Origin: Hyphomicrobium sp. D-2
GTDB lineage: Bacteria; Pseudomonadota; Alphaproteobacteria; Rhizobiales; Hyphomicrobiaceae
Assembly: GCF_029872155.1 (NCBI RefSeq)
Contig: NZ_JARXLA010000008.1
Coordinates: forward strand, 746,501 to 810,500
Direction of reading: 5' to 3'
DNA: 64,000 bases
Shown here: piece after piece, positions 33,190-41,574 of the stretch
Layout: every line of letters begins with the position of its first letter
How positions within the stretch are numbered: position 1 is the stretch's first letter
Notes under the pieces: model-generated
The model's database searches: none
What the model saw: only the letters and a program-made list of their open reading frames with translations
What the model was told of the DNA's origin: nothing
Made by a program: the position numbers and the translations under genes

Positions 33190-33789
33190 TCAGCGGCTTT
33201 GGGGGCGGCTCATCAGGCCGGTTTTGAGCTTTGAAAGAGCCTGCCGTAGGCGTTCATCGGCGATATCGGCCAGCTCCGGGGCGGGTACCGGCTGCGGCGG
33301 TGGCAGCATGGAGGTTGCGTCCTCGCGCTCGGGCAGCGGCGCCTGTAGGATGCGCAGCTCAGCCACGGCGCGATAGCCGAAGTGGGCGTTGATGCGCTCG
33401 ATAAGCTGTTGGCCCTTGTACTGAATGTCGAGCGCCCGGGCCGGGTCCACCCGCAGGATCAGCGTGCCGCCGGGGCGGCTGGAAGCGGTTTCATCGGGAT
33501 CTGAATAGTCAACGCCACGCGGCCACTTCAGCCGCTCCGGGGCGGTATAGGCAGCAACGTCTCGACCGACGATGGTAGCCCATTCCAGAATGAGGGTGGC
33601 GGCGGCAAAGCCATATTTTTCAAAGGCTTTGTGGGTCAGCTTGGGCACGAAGGCGCCAACTGCGCGGGCCGAGATGTAGTCGCGCGACGAGCGCATCGGC
33701 TGATATGAGCCGGTGGGCGCTGCCGGATTGCGCTGGGTAGTCGAGCGCATCATCGGCCGGGAGCGTGGCAACGTGGCGTTGCTAGCCAT
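33190..33789 (-). CDS. dciA: DciA family protein (DUF721), probable DnaB helicase loader
   Basis: A 199-residue DUF721 protein. The conserved domain (about 45-150) includes LTHKAFEKYGFAAATLILEWATIVG and the second block LILRVDPARALDIQYKGQQLIERINAHFGY, the KH-like fold of DciA. DciA is the ancestral bacterial replicative-helicase operator in genomes lacking DnaC/DnaI, which fits Alphaproteobacteria. The C-terminal Pro-rich linker and helix (ADERLRQALSKLKTGL) are typical. Start ATG 33789 is preceded by AAGGTGA at 7 bp; the longer upstream frame overlaps mutY antisense and is rejected. Divergent from mutY. Confidence 0.87.
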   Translation of the reverse strand: MASNATLPRSRPMMRSTTQRNPAAPTGSYQPMRSSRDYISARAVGAFVPKLTHKAFEKYGFAAATLILEWATIVGRDVAAYTAPERLKWPRGVDYSDPDETASSRPGGTLILRVDPARALDIQYKGQQLIERINAHFGYRAVAELRILQAPLPEREDATSMLPPPQPVPAPELADIADERLRQALSKLKTGLMSRPQSR

Positions 33790-33877
33790 GGGGATTGTCA
33801 CCTTAGAACGTTTGCAGCCCGCTATGCGATGCTTACCATCAAGGTCATCGATTCGCCGGCGCCGGGAGAACATCCCC

Positions 33878-34984
33878 TTGACTGCTGTTGCGCGAAAGCA
33901 ACTTCCGCTTAGGCCCGCTGGGCCGGACACGGTGGACGCGTTGCTTGCCTGGTACGATGAGGAGCGGCGTGAGCTGCCCTGGCGCGTGGCGCCGGGAAAG
34001 CGTGCCAATCCCTATCGGGTATGGCTAAGCGAAATCATGCTGCAGCAGACCACCGTGAAGGCGGTCATCCCCTACTATCAGCGGTTTCTCCACCGTTGGC
34101 CGACGGTGAAGGCTCTGGCCGCCGCACCGCTTGACGACGTGCTCGCGGCGTGGGCCGGCCTTGGCTACTACAGCCGCGCGCGCAACCTGCATAAGTGCGC
34201 CATCGCGGTAGTCGAGCAGTTTGGCGGCAAGTTCCCTTCAACGGTGGCCGAACTTCAGAAGCTGCCGGGCATCGGCCCTTATACCGCTAACGCCATCGCC
34301 GCGATTGCCTTCGGCGAAGCCGCTACGCCGGTCGACGGTAACGTGGAGCGCGTCGTGGCGCGACTGTTCTCGGTGCGTCAGCCGCTGCCCACCGCCAAGA
34401 CAGAGCTGAAGCGCCTCGCCGCAACGCTGACGCCGGATCGGCGCGCGGGCGATTTCGCGCAGGCGATGATGGATCTGGGGGCGGGCATCTGCACGCCGCG
34501 CCGGCCGTCGTGTCTCGTTTGCCCCGTGCAGAGCGATTGCGCCGCTGCCGCGCACGGCATGGCAGAAACTCTGCCTATGAAGCTGGGCAAGGCCGAGCGC
34601 CCCAATCGCGTCGGCTTCGCCTTCGTGGCGCTGAGCGAGGATGGCCGCGTGTTGCTGCGCCGTCGCCCAGAAGCTGGATTGCTGGGCGGCATGCTGGAGG
34701 TGCCGGGGCCGACGTGGGGCGATGAGCTGCCGCCGCGCAAGGATGCGCTGCGTTCAGCGCCGGTGCGCGGCGACTGGTGGGAGGTGCCGGGCACAGTGGT
34801 GCACGTGTTCACGCACTTCCGGCTGGAAGTGATCGTTTTCCGCGCGCTTGTTCCGGCCGATGCATCGCTGACGTTCTGGGCCGAGCCGGACCGCTGCCAG
34901 TGGGTCGCGCGCCGCGATCTGCACGCCGCCGCCCTGCCCAGCGTGATGCGCAAGATCATCGCCCACGCCCTAAGCGAGAACTAA
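33878..34984 (+). CDS. mutY: A/G-specific adenine glycosylase
   Basis: A 368-residue MutY, which removes adenine opposite 8-oxoguanine. The helix-hairpin-helix is LPGIGPYTANAIAAIAFG, the catalytic Asp lies in VDGNVERVV and the catalytic Glu in SEIMLQQTTV. The [4Fe-4S] cluster cysteines are spaced C-x6-C-x2-C-x5-C in CTPRRPSCLVCPVQSDC. A C-terminal NUDIX-like domain (about 245-360) reads FVALSEDGRVLLRRRPEAG. I chose TTG 33878 because GGGAG lies 9 bp before it; ATG 33824 is in frame but has no ribosome site. Divergent from dciA. The small accessory gene downstream is convergent. Confidence 0.93.
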   Translation: MTAVARKQLPLRPAGPDTVDALLAWYDEERRELPWRVAPGKRANPYRVWLSEIMLQQTTVKAVIPYYQRFLHRWPTVKALAAAPLDDVLAAWAGLGYYSRARNLHKCAIAVVEQFGGKFPSTVAELQKLPGIGPYTANAIAAIAFGEAATPVDGNVERVVARLFSVRQPLPTAKTELKRLAATLTPDRRAGDFAQAMMDLGAGICTPRRPSCLVCPVQSDCAAAAHGMAETLPMKLGKAERPNRVGFAFVALSEDGRVLLRRRPEAGLLGGMLEVPGPTWGDELPPRKDALRSAPVRGDWWEVPGTVVHVFTHFRLEVIVFRALVPADASLTFWAEPDRCQWVARRDLHAAALPSVMRKIIAHALSEN

Positions 34985-35025
34985 CTTCGCGGTGGTTGCC
35001 GGCCTGGCTATGCGCACGGGTTTGA

Positions 35026-35493
35026 TCAGAATATTTCGCTGATTTTTCCCTTGCGGTTCTGCGCCCGCATGGTGGAGAGGGCCCAGGTTTCGATCTCCGC
35101 TACCGCTTCAGTCTTGCTTTTAAACTTTGCCTCGAAGCCGCGGAACCTGTTGGCGATAGCTTTGGTCTCAGGCAGCTTTATCGATTTCATGCTTTGCAAA
35201 ATGGCCGCGACAGCTTCGGGCGTCTGAGCGCTGCGCAGTTCCTGTACGTATTTGGTGACAGTTGCTTCGTTCAAGGCTGTCGGATTTTTTGCCGCTTTCG
35301 GTGCTCCATTCTTTGCCTTGGTTTTCGGCTTTGTTTTTTTTAGTCCATCAAGAACTGCTGTCAGATCGATGTCGTCAAACTCGGCAAGGGCATCTAAAAA
35401 CGCCCTGAGATCATCCTCTTCGGCGCGCGGAAGCGATCGGCGTGACGCTTGCAGCGTATCCAATACCAGCATCCGGAGTTGGCCTATCTTCAT
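35026..35493 (-). CDS. Small protein of unknown function overlapping the ParA-like gene
   Basis: A 155-residue protein I cannot assign. The N-terminal about 50 residues are helical and acidic (LRAFLDALAEFDDIDLTAVLDGL); a Lys/Pro/Ala-rich linker (about 51-72) follows, and the C-terminal half is helical (VTKYVQELRSAQTPEAVAAILQSMKSI). No cysteines or catalytic motif are evident. Its start (ATG 35493, AAGGAT 10 bp upstream) lies 83 bp inside the end of the membrane-anchored ParA-like gene, so the two are translated from one message in overlapping frames. Base composition is visibly AT-richer than the flanking mutY and NlpC/P60-like genes, suggesting acquired DNA. A partner or cargo protein of the ATPase is a reasonable guess. 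Confidence 0.75.
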   Translation of the reverse strand: MKIGQLRMLVLDTLQASRRSLPRAEEDDLRAFLDALAEFDDIDLTAVLDGLKKTKPKTKAKNGAPKAAKNPTALNEATVTKYVQELRSAQTPEAVAAILQSMKSIKLPETKAIANRFRGFEAKFKSKTEAVAEIETWALSTMRAQNRKGKISEIF

Positions 35494-36643
35494 TGGGGAA
35501 GATCCTTGCGCTTATCTTGTCGCCGAGCGCGATGAACATATCGCGCACGTCATTATCAGTACTGAATGCGAGGCCATTGCCCGCAACTCTCGAGATTGCA
35601 GCCTTCCTGCAAATCCAGGCATCCGAGATGATTTCGGGGAAGGGTGCCTTTTTCCAGTACGATGGTATGAGTTGGCGTAGCTGGTTCAAAGCGGCAGTTT
35701 CATTCGACGTCAAATTCTTGGATTGCGCCACGAATGTGGGAAGTACGCCGACGATATCGAGCGCCGGATTAAGCTCGGTCTTCAACTCATGGAACACGCC
35801 CAAGGTATTGATGGTAGCGTTGGTGCACAGGCCGTCCAACATCGTTGGAATTAGAACGTGGGTACTGGCGCAAGCAGCATTGATGGTAGCTGTCATCAAT
35901 CGCGGGGCGGCGTCGATAATCACTACGTCGAAGTTCTTCTGAACAATCGGATCAGACAGATATTTGTGCGTGTTGAATCGTATTTCCGGAGCGTTTGGCT
36001 GGGTGAGCCAGCGCAATAGCACTTGATTTTCAACTTTATTGAACCCGTAGAAGCATGGGAAAAACTGGCTCTTCGGTAGCTCCGGACGCAGGCTGTATGC
36101 CTTTGCAAAAGCCATTTCCGGCGTGTCTTCACCCTGAATGAGACGCTTGGCCGAAGCCTCTACGTTATCGAGCTTCGAGGCGGCCAGCAGAATTTCTGTC
36201 AGCGATCCCTGATAGTCGAAATCGATCAGCAGAACCCGCTTGTTGAGATGAAGCTCGAAGTACGCGGCGAGGTTGGCGGAGACTGTAGTTTTCCCAACGC
36301 CACCTTTGAAGTTGGCAACGGTTAGAATTGGGATGCTGTTGTTGAGCCGCTTTATATATTGGCCGACGTCATGCTTTGTCGGGCGCAGCCAGATGTTGAC
36401 GGCCCCATCGAGAACGTCCTGAATTTCTGCAAAACGATCTTCAAGCGCCGTGGCGCGCTCATTTTCCGCGTCGAGCTTTTCCTCAGCCTCGCGGGCGCGG
36501 GCCTTCAGGGAGCTGCCGCCCAGAAGTTTGCCAAGCGTTAGGCCGCCGCCGAAGATAGTCACTGCTGCGGCCATAGCTGCAAGCACAGACTGAAAAGCAG
36601 TGGGCACTCCACCGCTGACGAGCGAGGCTAAATCCCCCAGCAC
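35411..36643 (-). CDS. Membrane-anchored ParA/MinD-like ATPase
   Basis: A 410-residue protein beginning at GTG 36643 after GGGGTGG. A hydrophobic span (about 19-43, LAAMAAAVTIFGGGLTLGKLLGG) precedes a short coiled coil (about 46-80), then a ParA/MinD ATPase domain (about 104-390) with the deviant Walker A KGGVGKTT (113-120), switch I region LLIDFDYQGSLTEIL, and Walker B VVIIDAAPR. ParA proteins are normally soluble; the N-terminal anchor is unusual. No parB or parS is present, so chromosome partitioning is unlikely. It is encoded with an overlapping small gene, in a segment of lower GC content between core genes. It could act in positioning a membrane complex or in phage/plasmid defence; the sequence does not decide. 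Confidence 0.85.
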   Translation of the reverse strand: MLGDLASLVSGGVPTAFQSVLAAMAAAVTIFGGGLTLGKLLGGSSLKARAREAEEKLDAENERATALEDRFAEIQDVLDGAVNIWLRPTKHDVGQYIKRLNNSIPILTVANFKGGVGKTTVSANLAAYFELHLNKRVLLIDFDYQGSLTEILLAASKLDNVEASAKRLIQGEDTPEMAFAKAYSLRPELPKSQFFPCFYGFNKVENQVLLRWLTQPNAPEIRFNTHKYLSDPIVQKNFDVVIIDAAPRLMTATINAACASTHVLIPTMLDGLCTNATINTLGVFHELKTELNPALDIVGVLPTFVAQSKNLTSNETAALNQLRQLIPSYWKKAPFPEIISDAWICRKAAISRVAGNGLAFSTDNDVRDMFIALGDKISARIFPNEDRPTPDAGIGYAASVTPIASARRRG

Positions 36644-36728
36644 AACGCCACCCCATTACTCTTACGCGTAATATGAGGCCGAGGATGCCGCGCAGTTGTG
36701 CTCGGCGCAACTACTTTGTTAATGTATA

Positions 36729-38765
36729 TTAGCCTCTTGGTGGGCGGCGGCGCTCGGAGAACCACTCGCGGTATTCGGTCATCTTCTGGCGCTGCGTTCC
36801 GGGTGCGCGGCGCTTGCAGGTGGCGGCTTCGTCGCTGTCCGCCGATGCGCCCCAACGCAGTTCCACGCAGTCGTTGATGTTATAAGCCATCTCCAGATCC
36901 GGCGTGCGCTCCACCACATCCTGCAGCGTCAGCTTCCACGGCGAGCCATCGGTGCGCGTATAGGTGAAGCTGCGCGCCTTCAGCTCGGTCGCCAGCACGT
37001 TTTCAAGCTCAGCTTTCACATCGGCCGCGGTTTTGCCGGCCGGCATGGCGTAACGCTCCGGACGCCGGGCCACGCGCTCGGGGAACTTGCGCACGACATC
37101 GATCGCGATCAGCAGCCGCAGATCACGCGACGGTGTAGCGAAATCTTCCCACGGACCGGTGGTCTCGAAGATGGAAGCGCCATCCGGCATCGCAACTTCG
37201 CGGCCGCCGCCCACCTGATATTTGCGTCCGTTCTCAACCGACGTAACGCGCGCGTTGACCTGCTCGTCCAGGGCGGTGATCGCTTCCTGCATGGCGCGCA
37301 GTGGATCGAGCGGCCGCGGCGACATCAACTCGTCCATGCGGTCGTAAAAGGCTTCGAGATCCAGATCGGATTGTTCAAGCGAGAAATCGCCATAGTCGGC
37401 GTGCGCCGCAATTTCCTTGTTGGTCAGTCGGCGCAGGGAGCCGTCGCGCGACATGACGACCGGACGGAAACGCTTGAAGCCGGGGCTGCCGAGGGCGGGG
37501 TCCTGCGCGAACAGGAAGTTGCCACGCCAGAAGCGCTTGCGCGCAATGGTGCCGTCTGGCTGACCATCCACCGCCAGGAACACACCCGCGCCGTCTTCCG
37601 TTTGCGGCACGCGCTTGGTGATGACGAGCAGATGTCCGTATGGGTCGGCGTAAACCGTGCCGGGGCGCAGCGTGTCTTCCTTCAGCGGCACGGGATAGTA
37701 GTCGGTGCGGTCGTCGGTGTTCGCTGTGCGGCCGGAGCCGGAATGGACGCCGTTAGCGATGGTTGTGCGCAGATAGTAGCCGAACGACGGGACAAGCCCC
37801 GGCGGACGCAGTGATTGCTTCACTTGCTCAGGCTTTTTCGGCGTCGATCCGGTGAACAGCGAGAAGAAGTCGGCTGCAGGCGGCGGTGTTTTCGGCGCAG
37901 GCGGCTCCGGCGGCGGTTCTTCATTATTGATGTTCCACCACGCGTGGCATTGCGGTGCCTTGCCGCCACCACCGCGATTGCATTTTGCATAGCCGAACGG
38001 CAGGCCAAGCTTGAAAGCAAAGTAGGCGCGCAGGAAGTAGGGCAGGTCAGCGCAATCGGGGCGGATGAAAAGCTTCTGCTGGTCTTCGCGCAGGCCGAGA
38101 TGGTCGAACAGCACGTTGCGCTGGCGGTCACGCAGCACGTCGTGCAGCGCCTTCCACGACGGCTGCTCATCAAGCGGCGCGTCGAACAGTTTTTCGATCC
38201 AGGCTGAATAGAGATTTTCCGTCGGGCGATCCCATGCCGCGCGGATCGGCCAGACGCTGTCCTGTGTCTGGCGCGGCGACGCGCTGGCCTTGGCCCGCAC
38301 CGTGATCGGGTGAATGATGGTTGAACAGTCGCCCTCGACGTTGGTGCGCAGCAGCTTTGCTTTCCACTCGCCGGGCGCTGGCGCAGGAACTTCCGCAAAC
38401 CACACATAGGGCGGACCACCGAGGCGCGCGTCGGACTTCGCTGCCACCTTGCCATTGGGTGCAATGAGCGACAGCTCGCCCTGCAGCGGCGCTTCGGTTG
38501 AGAACAGGACGCGGAGCGGAGCGCCTTTCCATGGCGCGTGCGGTGACGCCAGCACGGCGACGCCTACATCTTCGCAATGGCCATTCGCAGTTTCTGCCGT
38601 CGCTGGGGCCGTTGCTATCAGAGCAGCGGCCGCGGTGGACAATGCCGCGATTGCTCCGGTCTTGATCGCAGAGGGCACACGGTAGCGGGTGCGCGGCTGT
38701 TGGCACCAAACCCTGAGTTGGCGCAAAGCCTGAAACTGATACCAAGCCTGAAACATGAAAGCCAT
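36729..38765 (-). CDS. Secreted protein with a probable NlpC/P60-like cysteine peptidase core
   Basis: A 678-residue exported protein. A signal region (about 32-60, TGAIAALSTAAAALIATAPATA) is followed by a beta-sandwich-like part (about 65-150) and a central domain in which PDCADLPYFLRAYFAFKLGLPFG supplies a Cys at a helix start and YADPYGHLLVITKRV supplies a His on a strand, the Cys-His arrangement of NlpC/P60 (papain-like) hydrolases. A Pro-rich insert (about 275-300, EEPPPEPPAPKTPPP) separates them. The C-terminal 250 residues are mixed and unassigned. Start ATG 38765 is preceded by GGGGGGAGG at 6 bp. Peptidoglycan or peptide hydrolysis is inferred from the motif geometry, not proven. It lies on the same strand just upstream of the ParA-like gene's promoter region but with different composition. 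Confidence 0.8.
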   Translation of the reverse strand: MAFMFQAWYQFQALRQLRVWCQQPRTRYRVPSAIKTGAIAALSTAAAALIATAPATAETANGHCEDVGVAVLASPHAPWKGAPLRVLFSTEAPLQGELSLIAPNGKVAAKSDARLGGPPYVWFAEVPAPAPGEWKAKLLRTNVEGDCSTIIHPITVRAKASASPRQTQDSVWPIRAAWDRPTENLYSAWIEKLFDAPLDEQPSWKALHDVLRDRQRNVLFDHLGLREDQQKLFIRPDCADLPYFLRAYFAFKLGLPFGYAKCNRGGGGKAPQCHAWWNINNEEPPPEPPAPKTPPPAADFFSLFTGSTPKKPEQVKQSLRPPGLVPSFGYYLRTTIANGVHSGSGRTANTDDRTDYYPVPLKEDTLRPGTVYADPYGHLLVITKRVPQTEDGAGVFLAVDGQPDGTIARKRFWRGNFLFAQDPALGSPGFKRFRPVVMSRDGSLRRLTNKEIAAHADYGDFSLEQSDLDLEAFYDRMDELMSPRPLDPLRAMQEAITALDEQVNARVTSVENGRKYQVGGGREVAMPDGASIFETTGPWEDFATPSRDLRLLIAIDVVRKFPERVARRPERYAMPAGKTAADVKAELENVLATELKARSFTYTRTDGSPWKLTLQDVVERTPDLEMAYNINDCVELRWGASADSDEAATCKRRAPGTQRQKMTEYREWFSERRRPPRG

Positions 38766-38969
38766 TTCAGCCTCCCCCCGCAATCTTCCGATGGCTGCCC
38801 ATCGGCCATAGTGGCGAAAGTTTGGCTGAAATAAAGGCGCAGCCTTAAACTGAGGAGCGCAGCAGGCGGGTTATCCGCTTTAATCAAGCTTCGGTGCGGT
38901 GCCTCGTCCCTGAAACAGCTAATAGGCGCCCGCGCGTTTTACGGTTAGCTGACCGCCGGAGCGGAGCTG

Positions 38970-40574
38970 TCAGGCGGCCTTGGCCTTCTGTTTCCAGATT
39001 GGGTTGGTGTCGGCCAGCAGCTTACGCATTGCGGCGATGTTTATCGGTGGCGAGATGCCATAACCCTGGACGAATTCAACCATTCCGGTCGAGCGCAGCA
39101 GTTCCAGTCGCGCCTGGGTTTCGACGCCCTCAACGATGATCGAGCGGCCGGAGAGTTTCACCATCTCGATAACCTGCACCAGCATGCGTCCCATGATGCT
39201 GTCAGGCGGAGACATCGCGAACGAGCGGTCAAGCTTCACGCCGTCAACCGCCAGGCGCGCCACCCGCTCAATGCTGGAATAGCCGGTGCCGAAGTCATCT
39301 ATGTAGGTTCTGACGCCGTGGGCAGAAAGCGCTTCGATGGTGGCCTGAGCCTTGTCGAAATCGATCTCGTGGAACTCGATCAGTTCGATGGCGAGGCAGA
39401 AGCGGTCGGGATGTTCAAGGAACCTGCTGAAGATCTTCAAAATGCGTTGGCAGTCGAAGTCGCAGGCGAAAACGTTGAAGTTGATCTCCAGCACATCGTC
39501 GCTCAATGGCTCGCGCGTGAGTTCGTCGAAGGCGCGATCTGCGATCAGTTGCGTGAATTCTGCGGTGCGGCCCGATTTGGCAACGATGTCGATGAATTTA
39601 GCCGGGCTGACAAGAGTGTCGTCGACGTCTTTCCAGCGAGCCAGTACTTCGATTGCGGTGATCTTGTCAGACTTCAGATCGATGATCGGCTGGTACAGCG
39701 CGGCGATCGTATCGGCATTGAGGCAACGCAGAAAGCGCGCTTCGAACGACCAGTAGTTGCGCAGCCAGGAAAGCACGTTGTTCGCCAGAATCCAGGCAAA
39801 CAGTGCTGTCAGGACAACGGTGGACGCGAGAATGGTGATGGCACTGTTGGCCCAGCCGAACAAGTCTGCCCTGGAGGCCACGCAATGCAACTTGTATTCG
39901 TCGCAGGATTCAGACGACAGCGTGCTTAAGCGAGCGTTCCATGTCTGTGGCTGAAAGTCTTTGAAGCCGGCGTAGAGGCCCCGTTGGCCGTTGAGATGCC
40001 AGCTTCTATCCGGGGAGACAGCAACAAGCTCCGATTTTAGCCAGGAGAGATCTTGCGCTTTTTTTGCATAGGGCGGGATGGCTACGGCGTAATTGCCGAG
40101 TTGGGCGATGCTTCCGATCGCGCCCGAGAGACCTATGGGCTCCAGATTTCGATGAATGCGCCAGCTTATATTGTTGGGCCCCGGAGTAACGACATCGGGC
40201 TGCCCCAGAGAGATCGGCGGATTGAAAGAAATCTGGCTGGTTGAGCACAGAACACGCCCATCGGGGGCGTACAGAAATTCATTCAGACCGTCCGGCAGGA
40301 ATGCGACGCGCAGCATTTGCATCCGGAATTGCTGCGAGCACGGAATGCCGGTCACATTGTCGTTCAGCAATCGTAATGTGCGTATCGCGTTCTGGTGCAC
40401 TGCCGAAGTGCGCTGCAATTCCTCCTGCTGCCGCTGGTGCATCAGGCTCGACACCTGCCACAGGATGAATCCATAGCCAACCAGCAGCATGGCGCCAAAG
40501 AGGCCACACCACAGTAGAAAGCGGAGCAGTCGTTGATGGTGCCCAGAAACGAGGGCGCGTGCGATCGCAGACAT
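38970..40574 (-). CDS. Membrane-bound EAL-domain cyclic-di-GMP phosphodiesterase with periplasmic CSS-motif sensor
   Basis: A 534-residue protein. Two membrane spans (about 17-42 and 242-266) enclose a periplasmic sensor with cysteines in GIPCSQQF and RVLCSTSQ, matching CSS-motif domains that sense redox state via disulfides. The cytoplasmic EAL domain (about 285-525) keeps the metal and substrate residues: Glu of EVLARW (in place of EAL), Asn of EINFNV, Glu of AIELIEF, DDFGTGYSS, Lys of VKLDRSF, EGVET and QGYGISPP. It should therefore hydrolyse c-di-GMP. There is no GGDEF domain. In enterobacterial CSS-EAL proteins, DsbA-controlled disulfides restrain activity; two DsbA-like genes lie 6 kb away, though linkage is not functional evidence. 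Confidence 0.92.
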   Translation of the reverse strand: MSAIARALVSGHHQRLLRFLLWCGLFGAMLLVGYGFILWQVSSLMHQRQQEELQRTSAVHQNAIRTLRLLNDNVTGIPCSQQFRMQMLRVAFLPDGLNEFLYAPDGRVLCSTSQISFNPPISLGQPDVVTPGPNNISWRIHRNLEPIGLSGAIGSIAQLGNYAVAIPPYAKKAQDLSWLKSELVAVSPDRSWHLNGQRGLYAGFKDFQPQTWNARLSTLSSESCDEYKLHCVASRADLFGWANSAITILASTVVLTALFAWILANNVLSWLRNYWSFEARFLRCLNADTIAALYQPIIDLKSDKITAIEVLARWKDVDDTLVSPAKFIDIVAKSGRTAEFTQLIADRAFDELTREPLSDDVLEINFNVFACDFDCQRILKIFSRFLEHPDRFCLAIELIEFHEIDFDKAQATIEALSAHGVRTYIDDFGTGYSSIERVARLAVDGVKLDRSFAMSPPDSIMGRMLVQVIEMVKLSGRSIIVEGVETQARLELLRSTGMVEFVQGYGISPPINIAAMRKLLADTNPIWKQKAKAA

Positions 40575-40876
40575 GGCGGCTTGTTTTTGTTTGTTGCAGC
40601 GCAGCGGGTTGAGCCGTCATAGTGCCTGATAAACTGTGAATATAATGTATGGCTGTCAAAACTATTTCGCCGGTTGCGCCGGTAATCCGTTTCTTCGTCG
40701 TCTGACCGCTAAAAGATGCTTCAAAATGAAAACGCCCTCCGGCGGGAAAGCCGAAGGGCGTTGCTCGGTGTACGGGGCGTCGACTTCAGCAAATACGCTG
40801 TCTTCGGACTGATGATCGCGATCATGGCCCGCGGCATTTGCAAAAGGGCACGCATTGCGCGCGCCGGGACGGAAGC
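40575..40876. other. 302-bp intergenic region with a terminator and a promoter-like AT-rich patch
   Basis: It holds the rlpA terminator (40728-40762) and an AT-rich stretch around 40625-40660 (GAATATAATGTATG) that may contain the promoter of the EAL gene. No gene seen. Confidence 0.5.
40728..40762 (-). terminator. Intrinsic terminator downstream of the RlpA-like gene
   Basis: AACGCCCT-CCGGC-GGGAAA-GCCGA-AGGGCGTT; on the minus strand it is followed by TTCATTTTG. Confidence 0.7.
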
Positions 40877-41251
40877 TTAGTGGCGAACGCCGCGGCGACC
40901 GTTGCCCTTCTTGATAACCGAGAGGTGGACCTTCTGCAGGCCCGAGAAGCCAAGCGCGCTGGCAGCGCCCTTGGAAAGATCGATGATGCGACCCTTGATG
41001 AACGGGCCACGGTCCACGATGGTCACGACCACTGAACGGCCGTTGCGGACATTCTTCACACGCAGCTTGGTGCCGAACGGCAGGCTGCGGTGTGCGGCGA
41101 CCATGTCACCGGCGCTGTAGGAGCGACCGCTCGCGGTCACTTTCAGGTTTGAATAGTGGGATGCGATGCCGGTCTGCGCGTTAGCGTTCGAGGCGGGCAG
41201 CAGGGCGACGGCTGTAGCAATTGCAATCAATCCAGAAAATAGAGCTTGCAT
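40877..41251 (-). CDS. RlpA-like double-psi beta-barrel septal protein
   Basis: A 124-residue exported protein. A signal peptide (about 1-25, ending SNANA) precedes one double-psi beta-barrel domain (about 27-115): [55 protein letters not shown]. The VDRGPF aspartate is the RlpA lytic-transglycosylase acid. The SPOR domain found in longer RlpA proteins is missing, so the peptidoglycan-targeting part is absent. The usual ASWYG entry reads ASHYS here. Start ATG 41251 is preceded by GGGAGG at ideal spacing. The region upstream is AT-rich and probably carries the promoter. Confidence 0.88.
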   Translation of the reverse strand: MQALFSGLIAIATAVALLPASNANAQTGIASHYSNLKVTASGRSYSAGDMVAAHRSLPFGTKLRVKNVRNGRSVVVTIVDRGPFIKGRIIDLSKGAASALGFSGLQKVHLSVIKKGNGRRGVRH

Positions 41252-41574
41252 GGGACCTCCCGGGGTTACTTTCGACGGGAGGCTCTTTTGCATGAACAAC
41301 TGGGCAGGGGAATGGTTGCGCTATTCAAAGAAATGCAACTTGCTGCAATATACTTTTCATTAAACGTCTGGTTGCCCGTATTATATGTAAGCTTTCAATT
41401 TTATGCGGTGATCGAAGGATGCGTTTTGTCGCGACGCATTAACTCTCTTCGCTGATCAATTGTCGGTTTGAGCTCGATTTGAACACTGTTTCAGGCGGCG
41501 TTTGAGCTGCGCTTCGCCGGGTCGAACGCGCGCTTCAGCCGTACGATTGAATGCAACCCGAACTGTGTTAGGGC
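41252..41574. other. 323-bp intergenic region, AT-rich, no gene seen
   Basis: It lies between the RlpA-like gene start and the ku stop, both minus strand. The part at 41330-41410 is clearly AT-rich (CGTATTATATGTAAGC) and probably carries the promoter of the RlpA-like gene. Confidence 0.5.
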
